This document shows positions 34,777-43,607 of a stretch of DNA of 64,000 nucleotides, piece after piece (the stretch's first letter is position 1; each line of letters opens with the position of its first letter). Source of the stretch: Anaerococcus marasmi. GTDB taxonomy: Bacteria; Bacillota; Clostridia; Tissierellales; Peptoniphilaceae. The stretch spans positions 168,501-232,500 of the forward strand of contig NZ_OLMF01000004.1 of the NCBI RefSeq assembly GCF_900290195.1, given 5' to 3'. The translations under genes and the position numbers were made by a program. Below the pieces are notes generated by a model. The model was not told the origin of the DNA and ran no database searches. It saw only the letters and a program-made list of their open reading frames with translations.

Positions 34777-35664
34777 GTGGAATTAGAGATTAAAAATGTA
34801 AGTAAGAAATTTAAAGATAAATTAGCGGTTGATAATGCATCAGCTACGTTATGTCCAGGTGTTTGGGGACTCTTAGGTGCAAATGGTGCTGGGAAAACAA
34901 CTTTAATTAAAATGATCACTGGAATTAGTATACCGAGTCAAGGCGAAATTTTATATAATGGGGAAAGAATCAACAAATTAGGAGAAGAATATAGGAATTT
35001 GTTAGGGTTTTTACCTCAAGAATTTATTTGTGCTCCAGAGTTTACTGTAAATTCATTTTTACAATATGTAGCTGCTTTAAAAGGTATAGACAAGAGCAAA
35101 ACAGAAGAAATGATTGATAAACTCCTAGAAGTATTAAACTTATCTGATGTCAAGTACAAAAAAGTAGTAAAGCTTTCAGGAGGAATGAGAAGGAGAGTAG
35201 GAATATGTCAAGCTATTTTAAATGATCCTAAAATATTAATTTTAGATGAACCAACAGCAGGACTTGATCCTGGTGAGAGAATAAAATTAAGAAATTTTAT
35301 CACGGAAATATCAAAAAATAAAATAGTTTTGCTTTCGACTCATATAGTCTCTGATATTGAATATATATCAACATCAAATTTAATTATGAAAGATGGTAAA
35401 TTTGTATATTCTGGAACAACTGATGAACTGATATCTAAAATTAAGAATAAGGTATACGAAGCATCTATATCAAATAGAGAATATGCAGAAAAAGAAACAC
35501 AATTGAATGTTGTTAATGTAAAACAACAAGATGATGGAAACGTACTCATTAGATACATATCAGATAAAGATGATGTTTTAAATAATTCTAAATTAACAAA
35601 AGCTCATCTAGAAGACTTCTATTTATGGGTCTTTCCAGAAGATAGAAGTTTTAAGGTGAATTAA
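34777..35664 (+). CDS. ABC transporter ATP-binding protein
   Basis: 295 residues: Walker A GANGAGKTTL (41-50), signature LSGGMRRRV, Walker B ILILDEPTAGLDPGE and the H-loop STHIVSD. It belongs to the CcmA/NatA-like group that serves ABC-2 permeases. The GTG start follows AAGGGAGGTAGTTTA. Two permease genes follow 1 nt and ~1.7 kb downstream. The two-component system left of Tn916 probably controlled it before the insertion. Confidence 0.93.
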   Translation: MELEIKNVSKKFKDKLAVDNASATLCPGVWGLLGANGAGKTTLIKMITGISIPSQGEILYNGERINKLGEEYRNLLGFLPQEFICAPEFTVNSFLQYVAALKGIDKSKTEEMIDKLLEVLNLSDVKYKKVVKLSGGMRRRVGICQAILNDPKILILDEPTAGLDPGERIKLRNFITEISKNKIVLLSTHIVSDIEYISTSNLIMKDGKFVYSGTTDELISKIKNKVYEASISNREYAEKETQLNVVNVKQQDDGNVLIRYISDKDDVLNNSKLTKAHLEDFYLWVFPEDRSFKVN

Positions 35665-35665
35665 A

Positions 35666-36940
35666 ATGAAAATTTACTTAAATGAGATAAAGAGGATTTT
35701 ATCAATAAGATCAAATCAAATTATAATATTGTTTTCATTACTACTTGCTATATTGCTTTCCATAGCTCCAATTAATTTTACAAAAATTACCTATGGAGAA
35801 GGAGATAAAGTAAAAAATTTAAAAGGAAAAGAAGCAATAGAATATATTAAAAAAGCTAAAGAGCCTTATTCAGGAAAGATAACAGAAGATTTAATTTATA
35901 ATGGCACAAAAAAATATAGAGAAATACTAAGAGAATATAATGTTACTGATAGGTCTGAATTAAAACCTGAAATTAATACAAAGGAGCTTATGCCTATAGA
36001 ACATATAAGTAAGAAAGTAAATGAAGTATTCACTGATTCTCAAAGTAATAACCTTCCTCCAGTTTTAAGCATAGATATCAATGATACCAAATATTTTTAC
36101 AATAAAGTATTTGATTATCTAAATAGAGTAATTGAAAATGAATATCCTAATAAAGCTCAGAATCAAATTATAGAAAAATCTGAAAAAGCACTGAGTAAAA
36201 TAAAGACTCCATATGAATATTATGGATATTATAGTACAGATGCAAATGATTATAGAGGATTTTATAATACGATAATAATAATTTTAATGGTTGTAGTAGC
36301 AGCTACAATATTCTCGTCAGATAGTGAGAATGATTTAGATTATATATTTAAAACAACTAAATATGGCAGAAGAAAGTTTGCCATCTATAAAATCCTAGCA
36401 ATACTTACGATTTCGGTATTAACTTTGCTCTTAGGAAACTTCATACAAGGCTCTATATTAGACTATGCTTTTGGAACAGAGTATAAAAAGACTTCTGTTC
36501 AGATGATGTTTAGTGCTTTAAGTTTGCATAATTGGAACTTTGGACAGTTTAATAAATATATGCTTATTTGTAATAGTATCATATTGATTTCAACCATTCT
36601 TGCTACACTAATTATTTCTGTATTAAGTAAAAGAAAAGTTGAATCCATAATGAAATCAATTTTATTAGCAGTATTTCCAACAATAATTTCTCCTATTGGT
36701 ATGATTAGTGCTATAAACTATATTTTTCCATCTTCAGGAGTAGGACTACTCAATTCATTACAAAATCAAATAGCTGATTTTAATTTTGTAAATGTTTTTG
36801 GAAATTGGATGAGTTCATCAAGTCTTATAATGATATCAGCTGTAATATATATTATTATTTTACCAAGTTTAGTAGTAATGATGTATTCAAAAATTGGAGG
36901 TAATTATGGACTTAATAACCCTAGAAGCAGAAAAATATAA
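35666..36940 (+). CDS. ABC-2-type permease
   Basis: 424 residues with one N-terminal membrane segment (about 17-35), a ~160-residue extracellular region, and a C-terminal cluster of five or six segments. The phrase DSENDLDYIFKTTKYGRRKFAIYKILA lies just after the second segment and is also present in the permease at 37366 (DKENYLDSIFRTTRNGRNKYICSKILA), so the two are paralogues and may form a heterodimer. Confidence 0.88.
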   Translation: MKIYLNEIKRILSIRSNQIIILFSLLLAILLSIAPINFTKITYGEGDKVKNLKGKEAIEYIKKAKEPYSGKITEDLIYNGTKKYREILREYNVTDRSELKPEINTKELMPIEHISKKVNEVFTDSQSNNLPPVLSIDINDTKYFYNKVFDYLNRVIENEYPNKAQNQIIEKSEKALSKIKTPYEYYGYYSTDANDYRGFYNTIIIILMVVVAATIFSSDSENDLDYIFKTTKYGRRKFAIYKILAILTISVLTLLLGNFIQGSILDYAFGTEYKKTSVQMMFSALSLHNWNFGQFNKYMLICNSIILISTILATLIISVLSKRKVESIMKSILLAVFPTIISPIGMISAINYIFPSSGVGLLNSLQNQIADFNFVNVFGNWMSSSSLIMISAVIYIIILPSLVVMMYSKIGGNYGLNNPRSRKI

Positions 36941-37196
36941 TAATAAAGAAAACATTACCTTAAACATGGTAATCGAAGGACCTGATTATGAGGATAAGTA
37001 TGATAAGATACAAGTTTATTTAAATGAATGCGATTGGTTGCCTAAGAATATAAACATATTAACATCTTCCATAGATTATGGACCACATGAAAGTATATAT
37101 ACAAGACCACAATCTTATGAAGAAAGAATGATTTTAAAAGATTATTATGATCCAATTTTATCGTGGGATGAAAAAAATAAAATAAGGAGAATATAG
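36906..37196 (+). CDS. Small acidic protein of unknown function overlapping the permease end
   Basis: 96 residues (MDLITLEAEKYNNKENITLNMVIEGPDYEDKYDKIQVYLNE...), starting at an ATG 4 nt after GGAGG inside the last 35 nt of the permease gene. No membrane segment or known domain is seen. The strong start signal and the normal residue mix favour a real gene, but I do not recognise it. Confidence 0.55.
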   Translation: MDLITLEAEKYNNKENITLNMVIEGPDYEDKYDKIQVYLNECDWLPKNINILTSSIDYGPHESIYTRPQSYEERMILKDYYDPILSWDEKNKIRRI

Positions 37197-37365
37197 AACT
37201 GGTAACAGAGTTCGCGCTTTAAAAACTCTTAGAGCATCATATTAATGATGAATCATAGAGGCTCACACTATATAGAAATTTTAGTCTATATTTTGTGGGC
37301 TTCTATATTAATTATAAATAATAAGACTAGTTTGCTTTGTCAAAGCTGTAGGGGAGGTATAGATT

Positions 37366-38595
37366 ATGAACATATATTTACAGGAACTAAAAAGATTTTT
37401 ATCTAAAAAATCAGTAAGAGTTTTTTTGGTCGTGGGTTTATTTTTTACTTTTTTGATATCATTTATTACTTATAGAAGTGTACAATATGATGATATAAGT
37501 TCTGGTGATACAATTACCTATTTTGGAAAAGAGGCTATAGATCATTTTAATGAGGATAATAAAGCCTCTGAAGGTTATTTGACAGAAGAAAAAATAACTA
37601 AAGTAGTAAAATCTTATAAAGAAATATTAAATAATGAAAATGTAAACAGTAGAGAAAACTTATCAGAGGATGCTAAAAAAAATATATCGAAATTTGATCC
37701 TATATTAAGAGTAATAACATACCCATATACAATTACAACATCTGGAAGTTTACTTGATGTAAACGAACTTGATACAGAAAAAGATTTAAATTTTTATCAA
37801 AGTTGTTATGATGCATTGGAAAGGGACATAAAACAGAAATATGACAATGACAAGATAACAGAATTTGCTCTAGAAAAATATAAAGAGGTAAATAAACCAT
37901 TTTATTATGGAGGATATTTTAGTGAAGATATACTATTTTTCGTAAATATTTTTATAACGGTATTATCACTAATTTGTATATTGATTTCATCACAATGCAT
38001 TGTCGAAGATAAAGAAAATTACCTAGATTCAATTTTTAGAACAACTAGAAATGGAAGAAATAAATATATTTGCAGCAAGATACTTGCCTTAGCAAGTATT
38101 ATATCGCTTTATTTGATATTAAATATATCTATTTATTATGGAACTATTAAATATCTTTATACTAATGGTTTAGATTCATCTTTTCAAATGTTACTATTTA
38201 ATCAACTGTCAATATCTAATTTAACTATAGGTAAAGTTATATTAAGTGTATTTTTGTTAAGTATATTATTTACTATTGCAAGTTCAATGATGTCAATATT
38301 TGTCGCTATAAATTCAAAAGTTTCTATGGTTTCATCAGCCATATCGAGTGTTTTATTTTTTATTCCATCATTATTGTATGGAAAAAAATTGTTTAAATCA
38401 ATATTTTATTTTTTGCCGTCTATGGGATTAGGTACTGCAGAAAATAGCTTAATTGAACAGTATCAAAAATTTGAATTTGTTAAGTTGCCAGGTAAAATTT
38501 TATGGATTCCAAAGTTTCTAGTAATAATGGCTTTAATTAATATTGCTCTGTATTTATTGCTAAGTATAAAATCATATAACAAAATAGAGCAATAA
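37366..38595 (+). CDS. ABC-2-type permease, paralogue of the one at 35666
   Basis: 409 residues with the same layout: one N-terminal membrane segment (19-37), a long extracellular region and a C-terminal membrane cluster containing DKENYLDSIFRTTRNGRNKYICSKILAL. GGGGAGG precedes the ATG. Probably the second membrane subunit served by the ATPase at 34777. Confidence 0.87.
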   Translation: MNIYLQELKRFLSKKSVRVFLVVGLFFTFLISFITYRSVQYDDISSGDTITYFGKEAIDHFNEDNKASEGYLTEEKITKVVKSYKEILNNENVNSRENLSEDAKKNISKFDPILRVITYPYTITTSGSLLDVNELDTEKDLNFYQSCYDALERDIKQKYDNDKITEFALEKYKEVNKPFYYGGYFSEDILFFVNIFITVLSLICILISSQCIVEDKENYLDSIFRTTRNGRNKYICSKILALASIISLYLILNISIYYGTIKYLYTNGLDSSFQMLLFNQLSISNLTIGKVILSVFLLSILFTIASSMMSIFVAINSKVSMVSSAISSVLFFIPSLLYGKKLFKSIFYFLPSMGLGTAENSLIEQYQKFEFVKLPGKILWIPKFLVIMALINIALYLLLSIKSYNKIEQ

Positions 38596-38625
38596 ATATT
38601 TTAATGGGAAGTAGAGGATAAATAT

Positions 38626-39767
38626 ATGGGTAAGGATAAAATAAATCATCTTGAATGTATAAAAATAGCATTCAAGATGATTTATGAAGTAGATAAAAAT
38701 TCTTTTGCGATTACTATAATATTGTCAATTGTAAGTGGTGTTTTTCCGTTTTTAGTTCTTAAATTAGGACAAACAATAATTAATATAATTCAAATTCATT
38801 CCACTAGATTTGATAATATTATAATACTTATACTTATATATTTATCTTTACAATTTATATCTGTAATAGTAGATAATATTAAAAACTACTATTTACAAAG
38901 GTTAAGTAATGAAGTTACCTATTCTTCCATGAGGAAAGTAATGGGAAAATGTGCTGATTTGCCTTTAAAAAAACTTGAAGATAATAAAACTTACGATATT
39001 TTGAACAGAATAGAGCAAGATGCTACATTAATGTAATATCGTTATCTAATATAAACTTTTCTTATGATGATAATAGTTTAGCTCTGCAAGACATTTCTTT
39101 AAAGATAAAAAAAGGAGAATCCATTGCAATAATTGGGGAAAATGGTTCAGGAAAAAGTACACTTCTAAAAATTTTAGCTGGATTGTATAGTCCAGATTCA
39201 GGTGTGTTTTTAATTAATGGGATGAAATTTGATGATATTGAAATAGAATCTTATAGAACACAGATTAGTTCATTATTTCAAGATTATTTGGAATATGAGG
39301 GGACAATAAAAGAGAATATTATATTAGGGCAAATTGATAGAAATGAAGACGACTTTTCGATTCTAACAGCATTAAATAGTGCTGATGCAAAATTTTTAAA
39401 AAATGATGGTAAATATAATATTAATAAAGTAGTAGGTAATTGGTTTGAAAATGGGCAGGAACTTTCAGGCGGACAATGGCAAAAAATTGCAATAGCACGA
39501 ACTATGTATAGAAAATCAAGTCTATTGTTATTTGATGAGCCAAGCTCGTCATTAGACATAATTTCTGAAAAAATCATATTTGATAATATTTTAAATAATT
39601 TGAATGATAAGATTATTATATATATCACCCATAGGATAAGATGTGCGATGAATTCTGATAGAATTATTGTGATGGATAATGGAAAAATAGTAGGTGATGG
39701 GAGTCACGATGATTTAATTGAAAACTGTAATAGATATAAGTTAATGTATAATAAGGAATTTAAGTGA
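38626..39767 (+). pseudogene. ABC exporter (fused membrane/ATPase type) with internal deletion and frameshift
   Basis: The first part encodes ~135 residues of an exporter membrane domain (two segments, then VTYSSMRKVMGKCADLPLKKLEDNKTYDILNRIEQDATLM). After a stop at 39034-39036 a new frame starts almost at once at the nucleotide-binding domain: VISLSNINFSYDDNSLALQ, Walker A GENGSGKSTL, LSGGQWQKIAIART, LLLFDEPSSSLD. About 200 residues that should lie between are missing, so a ~0.6 kb deletion removed the rest of the membrane domain and shifted frame. Intact relatives are ~570-600 residues. The ATPase half could still be made only from an internal start and is unlikely to work. Confidence 0.85.
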
Positions 39768-39794
39768 CTTTAATAGATTGAAGGGGAATTAATT

Positions 39795-40316
39795 ATGAAA
39801 TTGAAAAATCAATATATTTCAGTTGGGATGAAAGTGGTAACTGTATACTATATAATTTGGGTAATCTTTATTGTAGTATTTAAAATGACATTTTCAATCA
39901 ATAATTTATTGATTGAGCGACAAATAAATTTACTACCATTTTATTATGACAATACAGTTAATATTAAAGTTATTTTTGATGAGATGGTATCAAATATACT
40001 CATATTTTTACCTTTGGGAATTATGATTAGATCAATTTTATTTCGTAAAAACAATTTAAAAAGTATTCTTTTTGTATTTTTCTTTAGTTTAGCTATAGAG
40101 TTTTTACAGTACGCATTGTCAATTGGAATATTTGATATAACTGATATAATTAATAATACATTAGGCGGTGTATTGGGCGTGGGAATATATAATTTAGCTT
40201 TAAAAAAATTTAAATCTAAGTTTAAAGTAGATAAATTTATTTTTTGGATAGCTTTTATTAGTGCTATTTTTATAAGTTTAGTATTAATTGTTTTTTTAAA
40301 ATATAATGGTATTTAA
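39795..40316 (+). CDS. VanZ-family membrane protein
   Basis: 173 residues with four or five membrane segments and the VanZ-like stretch MVSNILIFLPLGIMIRSIL...FSLAIEFLQYALSIGIFDITDIINNTLGGVLGVGIYNL. VanZ proteins lower susceptibility to lipoglycopeptides such as teicoplanin by altering the cell surface. AAGGGGAATTAATT precedes the ATG. It is the last gene of the ABC cluster. Confidence 0.9.
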   Translation: MKLKNQYISVGMKVVTVYYIIWVIFIVVFKMTFSINNLLIERQINLLPFYYDNTVNIKVIFDEMVSNILIFLPLGIMIRSILFRKNNLKSILFVFFFSLAIEFLQYALSIGIFDITDIINNTLGGVLGVGIYNLALKKFKSKFKVDKFIFWIAFISAIFISLVLIVFLKYNGI

Positions 40317-40323
40317 AAAATTT

Positions 40324-40378
40324 AGTCAAGTCCATAATATTGTACTAGTTTAATTTACACAATATTATGGACTTGACT
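40324..40378. repeat. Perfect 20-bp palindrome made of two IS256-like ends
   Basis: AGTCAAGTCCATAATATTGT (40324-40343) and its exact reverse complement (40359-40378) flank 15 nt. The right arm is identical to the sequence after the IS256-family pseudogene at 53145-53164. It is either a leftover of two IS ends brought together or a bidirectional terminator between VanZ and the relaxase gene. Confidence 0.7.
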
Positions 40379-40462
40379 CTTAAATTCTTATACTTAATAA
40401 TAAATATTATAATACCCTTTAATGCAATTACACAGAGTTATCGTTTACTCTTTCATAGCTTT

Positions 40463-41803
40463 TTATCTCTCCACTTCCTTCCCATAATAATTTTCATAGT
40501 TTTTCCTATACTGAACAAGGTCATAAAATTGTTCTTTATTCAAAGAATACTCTTGCATAAGGGTGTTCTTTTTTTCTTGCAATTTATCGAGCTTTGATAG
40601 TATTTCTTTTGTATTTGGTAGTTTTTTATAGCTTTCTAAGATTCCTTTAGCGGCTATTTTGTAGACGGAAAGTTCACTATAATATTCTTCTGCAAATTGC
40701 TTATCCTCAGGATTTTTCTTGTGGTATTTGTAGATTTCACGATACTTATTTATAGTATTTATATTTTCCATATCTTGAGATAAACTCTTAATCTCAGTTT
40801 CAATTTTCTTTATTTTATCTAACAAGTCTTGTCTATCATCAGCAGATTTTTTGATTAGATCATCGAGTTGAGTGATTGAATTAATTCCTTGTTCTCTAAG
40901 TTTAATTATTGAATCAGCCATAGTTTTGATATTGTGCTTTCTTGCCCAAACTTCATAACCTTTAGAGGATTGAGCTTTTTCATTAGTAGATATATCAATG
41001 AAATTTCCTACACGCTTTTTAATAGGATTAGCTTTATTTTTAATTGCTAAATCTATTCTTTCTTTGATTTTTTCCTCAGTATAATCTTCTCCGATAGTCT
41101 TCGATCTTGTAAATCTTTGCTTATCTTTATGACGAAAAGCAATGTGTTTACCAAACTTAATTTCATAATCAAGAGATTTCATATTTTCTAAAAACTCTTC
41201 CCACGAGTTAGACTTATTAATCATTCTATCTATATCAAATTGCAGTTTAGTCTTCCAAGAATTTCCTTTCTTGTTTTGGTCACATTCGTACCAAGATTTA
41301 CCAGCAGTTTTATATTTTCTTTTGTAAGCTTCATAATATTCATCAATGACTGAAGGTTTATTTTCTTTACATAATTCGTCACTTTGATACCTGATTTTGT
41401 GGTAAGATTTTTTGTTAGATTGGTAGCATTTACCAGTCTTGTAATTAACATTATTAAAAATAATATGGTTATGGATATGCCCTCTATCTATATGAGTTGC
41501 AAGAACAAATTCATAATCTTCTTTTAAAATTTTCTTACATAATTCCATTCCAATTTCGTGAGCTTTTGTAGGATCGACCTCTCCTGGTAGAAAAGATTGA
41601 ATTAAATGTCTAGCTAAGACTGTTCCTTTAGTATCATTGTCTTCTCGTGTTTTTATAAACTGAATATGGGCAGTAGATGGATGACATTTAAATGAAGATA
41701 CTAAGATTTTTTCATCAGTTTTTTCACTCTTAGTAATATAATCTATTGCCAAGTTTAGAGTTGATTTTATAGGATGTATTTTTGTAATTGCCATACTAAT
41801 CAC
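40463..41803 (-). CDS. MobA/MobP-family relaxase
   Basis: About 446 residues (the true start may be the Met of MAITKIHPI at 41794). The N-terminal relaxase domain has the three-His metal motif HIDRGHIHNHIIFNNVN, the nucleophile region near Tyr22 (LNLAIDYITK), and a long coiled-coil C-terminal half. It would nick the oriT of an integrated mobilisable or conjugative element. The gene is complete and overlaps mobC by 8 nt, but MobC is truncated and the rest of the element is missing. Confidence 0.88.
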   Translation of the reverse strand: MISMAITKIHPIKSTLNLAIDYITKSEKTDEKILVSSFKCHPSTAHIQFIKTREDNDTKGTVLARHLIQSFLPGEVDPTKAHEIGMELCKKILKEDYEFVLATHIDRGHIHNHIIFNNVNYKTGKCYQSNKKSYHKIRYQSDELCKENKPSVIDEYYEAYKRKYKTAGKSWYECDQNKKGNSWKTKLQFDIDRMINKSNSWEEFLENMKSLDYEIKFGKHIAFRHKDKQRFTRSKTIGEDYTEEKIKERIDLAIKNKANPIKKRVGNFIDISTNEKAQSSKGYEVWARKHNIKTMADSIIKLREQGINSITQLDDLIKKSADDRQDLLDKIKKIETEIKSLSQDMENINTINKYREIYKYHKKNPEDKQFAEEYYSELSVYKIAAKGILESYKKLPNTKEILSKLDKLQEKKNTLMQEYSLNKEQFYDLVQYRKNYENYYGKEVER

Positions 41804-41975
41804 CAGAACTTTCTTTTGGTTTATTTATAAGTAGGGAATGGATCTGCCATATTTCTCTTGATAATTTTTCTATTTCTTTATTCATTGCTTCAATTTCATT
41901 TTTGTAAATAACACCAGTTGTATTAGTTGCTTTTGCAATCTGGTTTATATTATTTGTTGCATTTGAAAGTAGGCA
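41796..41975 (-). pseudogene. MobC-type relaxosome protein, 5' end cut off
   Basis: The last ~60 residues of a MobC protein (SNATNNINQIAKATNTTGVIYKNEIEAMNKEIEKLSREIWQIH) sit directly before the relaxase gene. The N-terminal ribbon-helix-helix region is gone: near 41975 the sequence changes abruptly into the serine-recombinase tail on the other strand. This is a recombination junction. Confidence 0.7.
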
Positions 41976-42293
41976 GATAGATAAAATAGACAAAGAAATG
42001 CTGGAGGTTCAAGAAGAACTTTTAAAAGTAGCTAATGCCAAAAAAGACTATACAGACCTCGCAGACAGAGTGGAAGAATTAAGAAATGAGAAAGAAAAGA
42101 TACTCCTAAGTATAGAAGAAGAGAAAAATGAACAAAGCAGACTAATGGAATTAGAAGAGTTTTAGACAATCAAGAATTAGAAATAGACAGCTATGATGAA
42201 GAATTGGTGAGGAAACTTATAGAGAAGATTATAGTTTATGATGAAAACTTAAAAGTGGTATTTAAATCTGGCCTGAAAGTTAAGATTGACTAG
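41976..42293 (+). pseudogene. Serine-recombinase C-terminal remnant 1
   Basis: KIDKEMLEVQEELLKVANAKKDYTDLADRVEELRNEKEKILL is the coiled-coil tail of a large serine recombinase from conjugative elements. One T is missing in the run near 42160, shifting frame, after which LDNQELEIDSYDEELVRKLIEKIIVY...VFKSGLKVKID continues. Related tails lie at 44936-45449 and 53200-53465. Confidence 0.75.
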
Positions 42294-42294
42294 T

Positions 42295-42345
42295 AAACAG
42301 CTCATATTATTGGGCTGTTTTTGCTTTGCTTACAAATGGTATAAT
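42295..42345 (+). promoter_or_regulatory. Recombinase terminator plus extended -10 promoter
   Basis: AACAGCTC...GGGCTGTTTTT (42295-42322) is a terminator. TGGTATAAT (42337-42345) follows and would drive the AlbA_2 gene. The same terminator/promoter pair appears near 49872-49920 and 58038-58085. Confidence 0.6.
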
Positions 42346-42375
42346 ATAAATAATAAATATTGGTGGAGAAGGTAT

Positions 42376-43518
42376 ATGGTTGAACTAGAGGAAATATTGG
42401 AATTGATGAATCTTAGGCAAGAAGGTGGGTACTGGGATTTTAAGAAAGAATGGTATAAATCTGATAATAAAGGAAAGCAAGACTTACTTCATGATATTAT
42501 TTGCATGTCTAATAATTTAGATAATAGAGATTCTTATATAATAATAGGTGTCAACGAAGAGGATAATTATAATCTTAGAGATGTAAGTGAAGACAATGGA
42601 AGAAAAAATACTCAAAACATAGTTGATTTTCTAAAAGACAAGAAATTTGCGGGTGGTTTAAGGCCAACGGTATATGTAAAAAGCTATCAAATATCAGGTA
42701 AAACAATTGATGTAATTGTGATATTGAATGACAATAATACACCATATTATTTGACAGATAACTTTCAGGGAATTAGAGCAAATCATATTTACACGAGAAT
42801 TCAAGATACTAACACGCCTATAGATAGATCAGCAGATTTAGATAAAGTTGAATATTTGTGGAAAAAACGATTTGGACTAACACAATCTGCTATAAGTAGA
42901 TTGGAGATATATTTAGAAGATTATGAAAACTGGGTTGATGGACCTTATGGAGAGATGCAAAAATATTATAAATATTTTCCTGAGTTTACAATCAATTATG
43001 ATTTTAACGATATGAAGGATGGAATTGAGTACTATTTGTTTTCACAATATGATCAAACACCCAGCTGGATAGATATTAATTTTTATTACCATCAAACATT
43101 GTTAACTAGTATTGTAGGAAACTCTTTAGACGGTGGACGTTATGTTACGCCTAGTCCAAAAGTTGATTTTATACAAATAAATGATAATGAAAGTGAAGAC
43201 GTATCTTATTGCTATTTCACAAAAGGAAGTTTTTTATATAAGTTAAATGAGTTTTTTTATCAGCAAGAAATCAGTAGTGAGTATGCAAGAACCAGACTAT
43301 TTGGTGTTCTTCTATTATTTGAATCGGAAAATGAGAGAATGATATTTAAGGAATATGTTAAGAAAAATTGGTACAAAAGAGATGGATATTTAAATAATGT
43401 AAATATTCCATATATTCCGAATTTCCCTCAATACAAAGAGGGGGCATTTGTTGAAGAATATGAAAATGCATTAGTTTTAAATAAAATGTTAAAAGAATTC
43501 AGATATAGTTTAGAATAA
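42376..43518 (+). CDS. AlbA_2 (Schlafen-like) domain protein
   Basis: About 380 residues. The N-terminal AlbA_2 domain spans roughly 1-135: WDFKKEWY, IICMSNNLDNRDSYIIIGVNE, IRANHIYTRIQDTNTPIDRSA. The long C-terminal part (140-380) has no recognised domain and no HATPase region, unlike the gene at 3552. Such proteins occur as regulators or defence components on mobile elements; its role here is unknown. ATG 42376 is chosen because GGTGGAGAAGG precedes it. Confidence 0.8.
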   Translation: MVELEEILELMNLRQEGGYWDFKKEWYKSDNKGKQDLLHDIICMSNNLDNRDSYIIIGVNEEDNYNLRDVSEDNGRKNTQNIVDFLKDKKFAGGLRPTVYVKSYQISGKTIDVIVILNDNNTPYYLTDNFQGIRANHIYTRIQDTNTPIDRSADLDKVEYLWKKRFGLTQSAISRLEIYLEDYENWVDGPYGEMQKYYKYFPEFTINYDFNDMKDGIEYYLFSQYDQTPSWIDINFYYHQTLLTSIVGNSLDGGRYVTPSPKVDFIQINDNESEDVSYCYFTKGSFLYKLNEFFYQQEISSEYARTRLFGVLLLFESENERMIFKEYVKKNWYKRDGYLNNVNIPYIPNFPQYKEGAFVEEYENALVLNKMLKEFRYSLE

Positions 43519-43607
43519 ATATGTTCCCACATACGAGACTTGGGAAAATATCAAATTTGGTCCATACTTACCACTCAAGCCACTTGGAGACTATAGCATT
43601 GATGAAA
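43519..43607 (+). repeat. Dispersed ~90-bp repeat, copy 1
   Basis: Begins TTCCCACATACGAGACTTG, then a variable AT tract, then CCATACTTACCACTCAAGCC and GGAGACTATAGC. Related copies lie at 44708-44780, 49951-50045 (as a hairpin) and 58116-58200; part of it also lies at 51118-51178. Confidence 0.65.

Noticed and set aside
41230..41451. A 73-codon frame inside the relaxase gene
   Set aside because: Shifted frame of the relaxase on the same strand, caused by Lys/Asn-rich low-complexity sequence.
40463..42293. A complete mobilisable element formed by relaxase, MobC and recombinase
   Set aside because: MobC is cut and the recombinase is only a tail in opposite orientation meeting it at an abrupt junction, so these are fragments of different elements.
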